Source: Candidatus Zipacnadia bacterium
GTDB lineage: Bacteria; Armatimonadota; Zipacnadia; Zipacnadales; UBA5352
Direction: 5' to 3'
Assembly (NCBI GenBank): GCA_029820295.1
Contig: JALGVA010000002.1
Location: 1 to 64,000 of the forward strand
DNA length: 64,000 nt
Shown here: positions 19,275-29,232 of the stretch, one piece after another
How positions within the stretch are numbered: position 1 is the first letter of the stretch
How the letters are laid out: each line of letters opens with the position of its first letter
Made by a program: the position numbers and the translations under genes
The notes under the pieces: model-generated
Told to the model about the DNA's origin: nothing
Database searches by the model: none
The model's input: the letters and a program-made list of their open reading frames with translations, nothing else

Positions 19275-21134
19275 TCAGATGACCGCGCGCACCTTCTCCG
19301 CGATGGCGTCGGCGGAGATCTCCTCGTAGTCCAGCAGGTCCGCGGGCAGGCCGCTCATCGGGCGCTTGCGCACCGCCAGGATGTGCACGGCGACCGGATC
19401 GGCAGCCAGCGCCGCCGCGACCGCCTCGCCCAGGCCGCCCGCCGGGTAGTGGTCCTCGACGGTGATGATCGGCCCGGCCTGCTCTCCGGCCTGCCGCAAT
19501 GTGTCAACGTCCAGCGGCTGGATGCTGAAGGCGTCGATGACCCGAATCGCCACGCCCTCAGCCGCGAGGGCATCGTGCGCCCTGAGCGCCTCATGTACGG
19601 TCACGCCCGCGCCCACGACGGTCGCGACGTCATCGTCGCTCTGCCGCAGCACCGCGCAGCCGCCGATGGCGATGTCATCGTCCGGGTCGTAGATGATCGG
19701 CGTCTTCATCCGGGTGGTGCGGATGTAGACCATGCCCTCGTGCCGCGCGGCGGCCTCGACCAGCTTCTCGGTGGAGATCGCGTCGCAGGGATAGAGCACC
19801 GCGCAGTCGGGGATGGCGCGGAACATCGCCATGTCCTCCAGGCCCATCTGCGACGGCCCGTCCTGGCCGATGGAGACGCCCGCGTGCGAGCCCACGACCT
19901 TCAGGTTCGCGTCGGAGTACTGGCTCATGCGGAACTGGTCGTGCGCGCGGCTCAGGAAGGCCGAGAAGCTCGACGCGAAGGGGATGCGCCCGCGCCGCGC
20001 CAGCCCCAGCGCGACCCCGGCCATATTCTGCTCGGCGATGTACATCTCGAAGAAGTGATACGGGTGCTCCTCCTTGAAGCGCTCGGCACGCGTGGAGTTG
20101 CCGACCTCGCCGTCCACGCTCACGATCATCGGGAAGGCGTCGAAGATGCGGTTGAGCGCGTTGCCGTAGGCGGTGCGCGTGGCCACGGCGTCCTCGGTGT
20201 ACGCGATCTCGCCCACCGGCCTTACCGACGGCGGGGCGGGGCGCAGGTCCTCGGGCATGAGCACCCGGCCACGCACCGAGGTGTTCACCTCGCCGAGGTC
20301 GGCCAGCGCCTCGGGAAGCTGCTCCTCGCTGACCGCCACGCCGTGCCAGCCGTTCTCGTCCTCGAGGAAGGTGACGCCCTTGCCCTTGATGGTCCTGGCG
20401 ATGATCATGGTCGGCCGCTCGGTATCCTGCGCCGCCTGTACATAGGCGTCGATGATCTCCGGGAAGGAGTGGCCATCGATGACGATGGTGTCCCAGCCGA
20501 AGGCCGCGATGCGTTCCTCGTAGGCGCCCAGGTCGTGGCCGTACATGGTCTCGCCGCGCTGGCCGAGGCGGTTCACGTCGATGATGCCGACCAGGTGGTC
20601 GAGGCGGTAGTGGGCGGCGAGCTGGATGGCCTCCCACTGTGAGCCCTCGGCCATCTCGCTGTCGCCGAGCAGCACGTAGGTGCGGAAGGGCAGCTCGTCG
20701 AGGTACTTGCCGGCGATCGCCATGCCGACGCCGATCGCCAGGCCCTGTCCGAGCGAGCCGGTGGCGGCGTCGCAGTAGCGGAAGCGCGGCGTCGGGTGCC
20801 CCTCGAGTTCGCTGCCGAACTCGCGATAGGTCATCAACTCATCCTCGGTCAGGCGATCCGCCAGCAGCCACAGCGAGTAGAACAGGGGCGTGGCGTGGCC
20901 CTTGGAGAAGATGAGGCGATCGTTGTTCGGGTGGTCGGGGTCGTCCAGATCGTAGCGGAAGATGCCACCGAACAGCAGCCCCACCATGAGATCGGTGGCC
21001 GACATGGCCGACGTCGGGTGGCCCGAGCGGGCCTTCGTGGTCATCTTCAGCGCGTAGTAGCGCGCCAGCCGCGCCATCGCCTCGAGCTGCTCCCGGTCGG
21101 CGCCGTGACTGCTGTCCTCCATCGAGCTGGTCAT
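19275..21134 (-). CDS. tkt: Transketolase
   Basis: KARSGHPTSAMSATDLMVGLLF, FSKGHATPLFYSLW, GSLGQGLAIGVGMA; C-terminal EDHYPAGGLGEAVAAAL. Confidence 0.93.
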   Translation of the reverse strand: MTSSMEDSSHGADREQLEAMARLARYYALKMTTKARSGHPTSAMSATDLMVGLLFGGIFRYDLDDPDHPNNDRLIFSKGHATPLFYSLWLLADRLTEDELMTYREFGSELEGHPTPRFRYCDAATGSLGQGLAIGVGMAIAGKYLDELPFRTYVLLGDSEMAEGSQWEAIQLAAHYRLDHLVGIIDVNRLGQRGETMYGHDLGAYEERIAAFGWDTIVIDGHSFPEIIDAYVQAAQDTERPTMIIARTIKGKGVTFLEDENGWHGVAVSEEQLPEALADLGEVNTSVRGRVLMPEDLRPAPPSVRPVGEIAYTEDAVATRTAYGNALNRIFDAFPMIVSVDGEVGNSTRAERFKEEHPYHFFEMYIAEQNMAGVALGLARRGRIPFASSFSAFLSRAHDQFRMSQYSDANLKVVGSHAGVSIGQDGPSQMGLEDMAMFRAIPDCAVLYPCDAISTEKLVEAAARHEGMVYIRTTRMKTPIIYDPDDDIAIGGCAVLRQSDDDVATVVGAGVTVHEALRAHDALAAEGVAIRVIDAFSIQPLDVDTLRQAGEQAGPIITVEDHYPAGGLGEAVAAALAADPVAVHILAVRKRPMSGLPADLLDYEEISADAIAEKVRAVI

Positions 21135-21398
21135 GGGCCTCTCTCCTTCGCGACCGCAGTGGCGCAGCGCACGCACACGCAGCTTCGCCATCAGTCTACC
21201 AGACGCCCCGGTTCCAGTGGAATGGGGACGGACCCCAGATTGCGCCCCGCGAAGCACTGAACCGGCGGCGCCTGTGTGTGCCTTCGGGCGAGCCGGCATG
21301 ATTCCTGCAGAGCGGGGAGGGAATGACAGGCGACCGGATGAAGCACACAGTCAGTGCCTGGCCCCGATCCAGGAGATTGTGAACCGACTGCCGGTGCG

Positions 21399-23150
21399 AT
21401 GCTGCGTCAGATTGCGAAGGCGACGGCGCTGATCCTGCTCGCCGCGGTCCTGTTCGCGGCGGGCTGGTTCGTGGGCGCCGGCGGTTGGCCCCGGGAGGGC
21501 GCGCCCTGGTTGGGACTGCAGCGGTTCGGCTGGCTGACCGGCTGGCTCGACCGCAGCGAAGACCGGGCGGACACGGCGTCATTCGCGCCGGCTCGCGTTG
21601 CGTCGCCCGGTGAGGCCAGTCTGCTGTTCGTCGGCGACCTGCTGCCTCTGCAGGATCGAGACTACCTGACACACGCGACGGCACTGATTGCCTCGGCGGA
21701 CCTGGCGGTCGGCAACCTCGAGTGCCCGCTCTCCACGCACGGCCGCCGGGCTGCACTGAAGCTCGACGAGCGTGGGCGCGTGCTGCGCAATGAGTACCTG
21801 TTCCGCGCGCCGCCGTCGCAGGCACAGCGCCTGGCCGACGCCGGCTTCGACGCGCTGACGCTGGCGAACAACCACACCATGGACTTCGGCGGCGAGGCGC
21901 TCCTGGAGACGCTCGCGCAGCTCGACGCCGCCGGCATCGCGCACACCGGCGCCGGACCGGACCGGGCGGCGGCGCGCGAGCCCATCGTCCGCGAGGTCGC
22001 CGGTCAGACGGTCGCGCTGCTGGCCTACGTAAGCGCGGGGACGCTTCCCGGCACCGACGGCTTCGCGGCCACCGACGAGTTGGCCGGGACGGTCTTCGTC
22101 GGCGGCAGCCCCGAAGGAGAGCCCACAGCGACCACGCGGGAGATGCTGCGCAACGACCTGCGCGCCGCCGGCAAGCGCGCGGACTTTGTGGTCGTCGCCT
22201 TCCACTGGGGCACCGAGGGCACCGACGCGCCGGATCCGCTACCGCGCCGGCTCGCCCGCCTGTGCATCGATGCCGGGGCGGACCTGGTCGTGGGGCACCA
22301 TCCGCACAAGCTGCAGGGCATCGAGATCTACCAGGGGCGGCCCATCGCCTACAGCCTGGGGAACTTCGCCTTCCCCACCCCCTGGGAATCCAACCACTTC
22401 AGCGCGGCGCTGGAAGTCCGCATCGAGGGGGGGCAGTGGCGGGAGCTGATCGTGCACCCGGTGCGGCTGCGCTTCCGGGCGGGCGATCCGGCGCCGGCCC
22501 AGGGCGCCGATCTGGACGAGATCGTCCGCCGCGTCACGACGCTCTCCGAGCAGCTCGGCACCGCGTGCGTGTACGAAGAATCCGGCACCGACGCGCGCGT
22601 CATCATCGGCAACCCGTCACCCGCCCGGGCGCGGACCGCTCTGCTCAAGGCGGAAGAGCAGCGCTTCTTCGCCCGGCCGCACTCCGAGCTGGAGGGCATG
22701 AGCACGGTGCACTTCCTTGCGTGGGACCTGCAGGGAGGCGGCGAGAAGGTCTCGATGGAGCGCACCGTGGTGGTGCGGACCACGCTGGCGCCCGAGGTGC
22801 TGGAGATCTTCCGGGAGATCTACCTGTCACCCGAGCGCTTCCCGATCCACGAGGTGATCGGCTACGACTACCGCACGGTGGCCGGGGGCGGCGGGCGGCT
22901 GTCGAACCACGCGCTGGGGCGGGCCATCGACATCAATCGGGCGGAGAACCCGATGATCCAGGATGGCGAGAAGATCGTGCACCCCGACGAGCCGCCCTAC
23001 GTCCCGGGTGAGTGGCGGCCCGGCGAGGACCCCTATTCGATCACTCCGGACGGATCGGTGGTCGCGGCCTTCAAGCGCCGGGGCTGGCACTGGGGCGGCG
23101 ACTGGACAAGCTGCAAGGACTACCAGCACTTCGACAAGCCGGGCGGCTAA
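21399..23150 (+). CDS. CapA-family metallophosphatase fused to M15C D-Ala-D-Ala carboxypeptidase-like domain
   Basis: LLFVGDLLP, VGNLECPLS, LANNHTMDFG, VVVAFHWGTEG, VVGHHPHKLQGIE (CapA); SNHALGRAIDINRAENP...GWHWGGDWTSCKDYQHF (M15C). Confidence 0.88.
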   Translation: MLRQIAKATALILLAAVLFAAGWFVGAGGWPREGAPWLGLQRFGWLTGWLDRSEDRADTASFAPARVASPGEASLLFVGDLLPLQDRDYLTHATALIASADLAVGNLECPLSTHGRRAALKLDERGRVLRNEYLFRAPPSQAQRLADAGFDALTLANNHTMDFGGEALLETLAQLDAAGIAHTGAGPDRAAAREPIVREVAGQTVALLAYVSAGTLPGTDGFAATDELAGTVFVGGSPEGEPTATTREMLRNDLRAAGKRADFVVVAFHWGTEGTDAPDPLPRRLARLCIDAGADLVVGHHPHKLQGIEIYQGRPIAYSLGNFAFPTPWESNHFSAALEVRIEGGQWRELIVHPVRLRFRAGDPAPAQGADLDEIVRRVTTLSEQLGTACVYEESGTDARVIIGNPSPARARTALLKAEEQRFFARPHSELEGMSTVHFLAWDLQGGGEKVSMERTVVVRTTLAPEVLEIFREIYLSPERFPIHEVIGYDYRTVAGGGGRLSNHALGRAIDINRAENPMIQDGEKIVHPDEPPYVPGEWRPGEDPYSITPDGSVVAAFKRRGWHWGGDWTSCKDYQHFDKPGG

Positions 23151-23217
23151 TACTCACTCGCGCAAGTTCCGGTGCGAACGCTCGGGCAGGCGAGGGCGCC
23201 GGTCGCACGGGTCTGGT
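23151..23217. repeat. 67-bp dispersed structured repeat, copy 2
   Basis: 59/67 identical to 16471-16537; begins immediately after TAA stop. Confidence 0.85.
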
Positions 23218-23394
23218 ATGCGAGAAGGGGACGAAAGCCCGTGACGTAGTGCAGACGCCCCCGCCTGCACACGCCGTCGGCACCGACCGTGAATACGTGC
23301 ATTTCCGCAAGCAAGCACCAGCGGCAGGCCCGCCGGTGAAAGGCGGGCTGGACGGCCTCCGTGGTCGTCGCGACGCAGGAAGGTGGGCGAGACG

Positions 23395-26241
23395 ATGGGA
23401 CGGGTCGTCATGTGCATCCTGCTGGCGGTGGCGTTGCCGGCAGGCCTCACGCAGGCGCAGGAGGCGCAACGGCTGCAGGTCGGGCCGTGGGTGGCCGAGA
23501 TACGGGCGATGGATCTCGGGACGCTGTCGTGGCAGGGAGAGCCGCTCGTGAAGCTCGCGGGCGTGCGCGGCTACCTGCCCGCCTGGGAGGGGACGCGCTT
23601 CGTGCCCGACGCCGCCGAGATCAGCGTCGAGGACGGCGTTGCCACCTGGCGCCAGGCCGAGCCGGGTAACCAGGAGACCACGACGCGGCTGGAGCTGACC
23701 GCCGAGCGCGCGCGCTTCAGCCTGAAGACAACCATCGAGGCGGCCGGCCCCACGGAGTTCTGGGCACAGATCGTCCCTGAGGCGGTCGCCGCCGGCGGGC
23801 AGTTCTTCGTGTGGACCGACGGTGACGTGCTGCACACGCTCCCGCTCGACGAGCCCTTCGAGCGGATCACCTCGCTGACCGAGCTGCGCTTCGAGCGGCC
23901 CGACCGCACGGTCGTCATCCACTGCGACGGCTTCGAGCTGCAGGACCGGCGCTCATCGGGTGGCGGCCTGTTCCTGGTGGATGTGATCGGCTCGAGCGGC
24001 GACGCGCCGACCGAGGCAGCGCGCTTCATGGAGATCGAGGTGCTGCCCGCGCCCGACGACGAGATCGCGGCGCGCACGCAACTGCTGGCGCAGATGGCAG
24101 TCGAGACCTCGCCGGTGGCGCTGGACAACCCCGGCTTCGAGGACGAGGAGCCGCTAAGCGCGTGGAGCAGCACCCCTCTGGCGTCGGCGGACGCGGAGGT
24201 TGCACACTCCGGCGAGCGATCCGCGCGTCTGGACATCGCGGGCGAGGTCGAGCAGCGCGGGCATGTGTACCTGACGCAGATGGTGCCCGTGCAGGAGCGC
24301 CATCTCTACCGCGCATCGGCGTGGATCCGCGGGCAGGACGTGACCGCCGCCACCCAGGGCGGCATGAGCCCGGTGGGCGCGACCATCATCGTCGAGTTCG
24401 CCGATCGGGAGGGCTCGTGGTTCGCCGGCGGCAGCTACGGGCCGTCGAACTATGAGAGCTTCGACTGGCGGCGGGTGAGCACCGATGCGGTCAAGGCGCC
24501 CGAGGGCGCGGGCTACGCCATCATCTTCCTGGCTCTGCGGGGCGTGGGCACGGCGTGGTTCGACGACGTGGAGCTGGAGGAGGTGCGGCGCAACGTGGTG
24601 CTGCTCGGGCCCATGCCCGGAGCCGCGGTGCACGACAACACGCCGGAGCTGAGCTGGCACTTCGAGCGCGAGACCTGGGCGCAGGTGGAGCTGGCCCCCA
24701 GCCCGGACTTCCCGGAGGGCGAGACCCGCGTGTTGCCGCAGGGGGCCTCGCCGCCGGTGACCATCGGCGAGCCGGTGGAGCCAGGGACCTGGTACTGGCG
24801 TGTGCGCGTGCCCGAGTACGACGTGGTCTCGGCCACCTGGTCGTTCGAGCAGACGGCGTCGCTCGACGAGGACACGACCGCGCCCGAGATCGCCCGCGAC
24901 CACGACTGGCTGCCGACGCCGACAGCGCCGCTGCGCATCAGCTACGCGGACAACGTCGGCGTGGCGCGCGTGCGGCTGGTGGTCGATGGCCGCGACGTGT
25001 CGGAGCAGGTCGAGGCCGGAGAGCGCCAGGCCACCTGGACGCCCGACCAGCCGTGGACGGATGGCCTGCACGTGGCCGAAGTCACCGTTGAGGACGCGGC
25101 GGGCAACAGCGCCGACGAGACGCTGTTCTTCACGCGCAGCGATCCGGTGCCGCGCATCGTCTGGCGGCAGATCGGCGGGCTCACCATCGGCGGCGAGCCG
25201 CACTTCCTGCTGGGGATGTACGGGGTGAACGAGGAGGACATGGCGGAGATCGCGGCCGCGGGCTTCGACTTCGTGCACTCCTACCGCTGGGACGGCCCGG
25301 GTGACACGCAGTCGGCGCTGGCCTACCTCGACGAGGCGCAGCGCCACGGTCTACGCGTGTTCATGGGCCTGTCGCGCGCGCGGCTGATGGCCTTCGACGA
25401 GCGCTTCGTGGCCGAGCGCGTCGCGGCACTGATGGGCCACCCGGCGCTGCTCGCGTGGTATCTCTACGACGAACCCGACCTGGATCATCAGTACGTCTCG
25501 CCCATGTGGCTGGAGCGCTACTACCGGCTGATCCGCGCGCTGGATCCCTTCCATCCGGTGGTGGTGACCTGCGCACATGACGGCGCGGTGCCGCTCTATC
25601 GCGACGCGCTGGACGTGCACTGGACGCAGGTCTACGGCAGCACGGCCTTCGTGGCCTCGCGGCTGGACCGTCATCGGGAGATGCTGCGCCCGGGCACACC
25701 GCTGTCGGCGATCCTGCACTGCTACGACCGCGCGCAGACCGGTGAGCTGCGCGGCGACCTGCCGCCCGATCCGGCGCGCTTCCAGCCCGACGGCCGCACC
25801 ATGCGCGCGAATGCCTTCATGGCGCTGGCGCACAACAGCAGTTGCCTGGAGTGGTGGTGGTGGGGCTACGGCGGCGGCGACCGCTACTTCACCGTGGCGA
25901 ACGCGCCCGCGGCGTGGGCGTCGCTGCGGCAGACGGTCGCGGACATCCACGCGCTCGAGCCGGCGCTGACCTCCGAGGGAGAGATCATCACGTCGGTCAT
26001 CACGCCCGCCGAGGGCGTCGAGGTGCACCTGTGGGAGAAGCGCCTGGCCGATCGCGTGGTGACCATCGCGGTGAATCGCGACGAACAGGCCTGCCGGGCG
26101 CAGTGGACGCTGCGCTGGCCGCCCGCGAACGGGACTGCGCAGGTGCGGTTCGAGGAGCGAAGCGTGGAGTTGGCCGGCGGCGAGATCGCCGACGACTTCG
26201 GGCCGCTCGCGGTGCACGTCTACGAGTGGCCGCTGCGCTGA
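23395..26241 (+). CDS. Large secreted glycosidase-like protein
   Basis: MGRVVMCILLAVALPAGLTQAQ signal; carbohydrate-binding-like middle region (LDNPGFEDEEPLSAW); barrel-like GVNEEDMAEIAAAGFDFVHSYRW...LLAWYLYDEPDLD. Confidence 0.72.
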   Translation: MGRVVMCILLAVALPAGLTQAQEAQRLQVGPWVAEIRAMDLGTLSWQGEPLVKLAGVRGYLPAWEGTRFVPDAAEISVEDGVATWRQAEPGNQETTTRLELTAERARFSLKTTIEAAGPTEFWAQIVPEAVAAGGQFFVWTDGDVLHTLPLDEPFERITSLTELRFERPDRTVVIHCDGFELQDRRSSGGGLFLVDVIGSSGDAPTEAARFMEIEVLPAPDDEIAARTQLLAQMAVETSPVALDNPGFEDEEPLSAWSSTPLASADAEVAHSGERSARLDIAGEVEQRGHVYLTQMVPVQERHLYRASAWIRGQDVTAATQGGMSPVGATIIVEFADREGSWFAGGSYGPSNYESFDWRRVSTDAVKAPEGAGYAIIFLALRGVGTAWFDDVELEEVRRNVVLLGPMPGAAVHDNTPELSWHFERETWAQVELAPSPDFPEGETRVLPQGASPPVTIGEPVEPGTWYWRVRVPEYDVVSATWSFEQTASLDEDTTAPEIARDHDWLPTPTAPLRISYADNVGVARVRLVVDGRDVSEQVEAGERQATWTPDQPWTDGLHVAEVTVEDAAGNSADETLFFTRSDPVPRIVWRQIGGLTIGGEPHFLLGMYGVNEEDMAEIAAAGFDFVHSYRWDGPGDTQSALAYLDEAQRHGLRVFMGLSRARLMAFDERFVAERVAALMGHPALLAWYLYDEPDLDHQYVSPMWLERYYRLIRALDPFHPVVVTCAHDGAVPLYRDALDVHWTQVYGSTAFVASRLDRHREMLRPGTPLSAILHCYDRAQTGELRGDLPPDPARFQPDGRTMRANAFMALAHNSSCLEWWWWGYGGGDRYFTVANAPAAWASLRQTVADIHALEPALTSEGEIITSVITPAEGVEVHLWEKRLADRVVTIAVNRDEQACRAQWTLRWPPANGTAQVRFEERSVELAGGEIADDFGPLAVHVYEWPLR

Positions 26242-26274
26242 GCGCCGGGCGGAGCCTGAGCGCCCGGGGGCCGC

Positions 26275-26303
26275 TTGCGCCGCCCTGGGGCCTCGTGTAT
26301 GCA
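26275..26303 (+). promoter_or_regulatory. Candidate promoter for the 26370 gene
   Basis: TTGCGC-N17-TATGCA, resembling the TTGCGC-N18-TATACT upstream of 2351. Confidence 0.4.
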
Positions 26304-26368
26304 GTACCCGTCAGCCGGTCGGGACGGCCGGCAATCCGGCAGCAGACGCCAGAAAGCGGGGCATCGAC

Positions 26369-27340
26369 ATGACCGTGCGCGAGTTGTACGAGTTCGCGAT
26401 CGATCGGGGCATGGACCTCGATCCGCGAGGCCGCGAGGAGCTTGAGCGGCAGATGCGAGACGTGCGCGCCGAGTACGAGGGTCTCGATGAAGGGGCGCGG
26501 CGCCGGTTCGACGCCGAGCGCCTGACCAACCCCTTCGGCGACACGCGCATCGCCTGCGGTGACGACGGCGCGACCGTCGAGCGGCTGATCTGCGGCATCA
26601 ATATCGACGGCGCCGAGGTGCTGCTCGCCGACCGCCTGCGGGACCACGGGCGGCCGGTGGACCTGGTGCTGGCCCACCACGCCTCGGCGATCGGCGGCGG
26701 CATCGGTTCGCGGCTGGAGACCATCTGGCCGCAGGTGCGGATGCTCACCGACTTCGGCGTCCCGGCGCACCTGGCGCACAAGCTGGTGCGGCCGTCCTCG
26801 GAGGGCGACCAGCGCAGCTACAACCTGAAGATCACCCAGGTGTCCGAGGCGCTGGGCATGCCGCTGATGACCATCCACAGCCCGGCGGACGCCTACCTCT
26901 TCCAGGAGGGCAGGCGGGTGCTGGAGGAGGACCGACCGGAGACGGTGGGCGACCTGGTGGACATCTGCGACGCGTGGCCTGAGGTGAGCTGGCTCATCGA
27001 GCGAGGCAAGGGCACCGAGGTCGCCGTCGGGGACCAGCGCGATCCGCTGGGCAAGGTCTACCATGCCTTCTACGGCGGTTGGAACCCGACGCCGCAGGTG
27101 TTCGAGGCGCTGTGTGACGCCGGCTGCGGGACGCTGTGGGTGCTGGCGACGTCAGAGGAGCTGAACCGCGTGGCGCGCGAGCGCAATGTCAGCGTGGTGG
27201 TGGTCCCGCACTACCCGGCCGACAACCTCGGCCTCAATATGCTCCTGGACGACGCCATGGATCGCTTCGGCGACTTCGACGTGGTGGACACCAGCGACTT
27301 CCATCGCCACGACCGGCGCGCCGGGGGCGAGCAGTCGTAG
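26369..27340 (+). CDS. Nif3-like dinuclear-metal-centre protein (tentative)
   Basis: DGATVERLICGINIDGAEVLLADRL...LVLAHHASAIGGG...MTIHSPADAYLF. Confidence 0.5.
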   Translation: MTVRELYEFAIDRGMDLDPRGREELERQMRDVRAEYEGLDEGARRRFDAERLTNPFGDTRIACGDDGATVERLICGINIDGAEVLLADRLRDHGRPVDLVLAHHASAIGGGIGSRLETIWPQVRMLTDFGVPAHLAHKLVRPSSEGDQRSYNLKITQVSEALGMPLMTIHSPADAYLFQEGRRVLEEDRPETVGDLVDICDAWPEVSWLIERGKGTEVAVGDQRDPLGKVYHAFYGGWNPTPQVFEALCDAGCGTLWVLATSEELNRVARERNVSVVVVPHYPADNLGLNMLLDDAMDRFGDFDVVDTSDFHRHDRRAGGEQS

Positions 27341-27371
27341 TAAGTGCGCCCGGGCGAGCGGCCGCGGGAGG

Positions 27372-27777
27372 TCACAGGTCGGCCGGGAGCATCTCCGCCA
27401 CGCCGACCGGAGCGCCGCCGCGCGCCGCGGAGGCGTAGCCGGCGAGCGAGACCGCCGGCGAGCCCACGCCCTCGTCGTAGGCAATACTGGCCGCGCAGTC
27501 CCCCCTCACCGCGCGGTTGAACTCGCGCAGCACGTGGGACGACCAGCCATCCTCAGCGGCCATCTCGCCGGAGGCGCCGAGGTCTTCCCAGCGCGCGTCG
27601 GGGACGGGCCCGGGGATGGTGGCGCGCAGGCCATCGGCGACCACGACCAGCCCGTTGGTCCAGGTCGCCTGGGGGATCATGCAGCAACTGAGAGCGCCAC
27701 GCGCGCCACGGCCTCGACCTCGATCTCCCCATGCGCGAAGGGTGGCACGCACACCACGGCGGCGTCGGGGCGGCGCG
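27372..27777 (-). pseudogene. Gfo/Idh/MocA oxidoreductase remnant (internal deletion plus frameshift)
   Basis: ARRPDAAVVCVPPFAHGEIEVEAVAR fragment then, in another frame, MIPQATWTNGLVVVADGLRATIPGPVPDARWEDLGASGEMAAEDGWSSHVLREFNRAVRGD. Confidence 0.65.
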
Positions 27778-29082
27778 CTACTCGGCTCGCCCATGCGCGG
27801 CGTCGTCCTGGCGCGGCGTGACCTCGAAGATGTACAGGTCGGTCTTCGCGGTGCCGAAGTTGCTCTTGAAGATGATGCGGTCGCCCTGGCGGTTGATGCA
27901 GAAGTCCGGCTGCGTGGCCTTGGGCATCACGCCCTCGATGTCGTGACTGCGATGTTGCACCAGCCGCCGAATCTGCTGCGAACCGTCCACGGGGATCTCG
28001 AGGATCTCGCCGTAGTAGGGAAACCAGGTCTCCAGGGGGTCGAACCCGCGGTCGCTTAGCGCCATGTAGATGTACTGCGGCGTGGCGAGCGTGTTGCAGG
28101 TGCTGTACATCTGGTGGCACCACTTGGGCATGGTCAGCAGCGTGCTGACGTGGCCGTCGGAGAGCCGGATGGCGATGATGTCACCCGGCCGGACGCCCGC
28201 CGGGCCGGTGAACTGCTCGGCCTGGAAGCCCGCCGCGCACACCATGATCTCCGCGCCCTCGGCGTCGTAGGCGAATTCGAGGTGCGAGCACCAGGGCGCG
28301 AGCTGGCGCTGGAAGTTCCACTCGCGGTCGTAGAGTTCGGTGCCCTGGTAGCGGTCGAAGCCGTTGGCGCGCCACAGTACCACCACGTAGTCGCCGGAGG
28401 AGGTGACGGTGGCGTAGTCGATGGCCTTGAAGTCAACGGGGAACGGTGACACCAGGCCCCTGGCGCGCTCGACGAGGTCGTAGACGAACATCTCGCTGCC
28501 GTCGCCGTCGAGCAGCCAGTAGCGGCAGTCGTCGGAGACGTCGCCCTCGCCGCCGGCGGGGCCGATCGCCGCGTACTCCTCAAAGCGCTGGATCACCTCG
28601 GAGCTGAGGTCGTCGGCGTCCACCAGCCGCAGCTCGTTGCCCGCGTACTGATAGAACTTGCGCGGGTCGGCCGACCAGCGGATCTTCCAGGGGCGGAACT
28701 CGTCGCCCTCAAGCTGCCGGACGACGGCGCCGGTGCGGCCGTCGAAGATGCAGCCCTTACCCCACTCGTCGGCGCCGAAGAACAGGCTGCCGTCGGCGTT
28801 GAAGTAGGAGATCTCGGAGTTGGTGACCTCGGCCATGGTGCGGCGGTCCTCGCGGGCAACGGTCATGCGCGTCACCACCGTGCCGAAGACCGGGTCGCTG
28901 AAGCTGCCGCCCACCTCGGCCGGGGGCTCGAAGCTGCCGAACTCAGGCGGGATGATGCACGCGGTCGAGTGCACGGGGTCCTCGGGGAGCGCGACTGTCC
29001 CGTTCGCCGTGATTCGCGCCACTCCCACGGCCACGAGACCGATCATGACCAGGGCGACGACAACCGCAAGACGCCCCATCAT
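27778..29082 (-). CDS. Secreted beta-propeller protein (WD40/oligogalacturonate-lyase-like)
   Basis: MMGRLAVVVALVMIGLVAVGVA leader; repeated propeller motifs SYFNADGSLFFGADEW, WKIRWSADPRKFYQYAGNELRLVDADD. Confidence 0.75.
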   Translation of the reverse strand: MMGRLAVVVALVMIGLVAVGVARITANGTVALPEDPVHSTACIIPPEFGSFEPPAEVGGSFSDPVFGTVVTRMTVAREDRRTMAEVTNSEISYFNADGSLFFGADEWGKGCIFDGRTGAVVRQLEGDEFRPWKIRWSADPRKFYQYAGNELRLVDADDLSSEVIQRFEEYAAIGPAGGEGDVSDDCRYWLLDGDGSEMFVYDLVERARGLVSPFPVDFKAIDYATVTSSGDYVVVLWRANGFDRYQGTELYDREWNFQRQLAPWCSHLEFAYDAEGAEIMVCAAGFQAEQFTGPAGVRPGDIIAIRLSDGHVSTLLTMPKWCHQMYSTCNTLATPQYIYMALSDRGFDPLETWFPYYGEILEIPVDGSQQIRRLVQHRSHDIEGVMPKATQPDFCINRQGDRIIFKSNFGTAKTDLYIFEVTPRQDDAAHGRAE

Positions 29083-29232
29083 CGCTCTCTCCTCCCGTGC
29101 CACGAGTGCGCCGCAGGACGCGCCATGACCTTCCCGCGCCGCAGACCACGATGCCCGGTCGCCCGGCGTGATCCTGCCGCCACCTGCGGGCAGGCCATCG
29201 GAGCGCGCACGGCGAACCGGAGCTGCGGGACC

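Noticed and set aside
23218-23245. GGGGACGAAAGCCC as part of a cyclic-di-GMP (GEMM) riboswitch
   Set aside because: Only a short resemblance to the GGGACGCAAAGCC segment; the other conserved GEMM segments are absent.
26298-26314. TATGCAGTACCC resembling the TIR start
   Set aside because: Better explained as the -10 region of a TTGCGC-N17-TATGCA promoter; no inverted partner.
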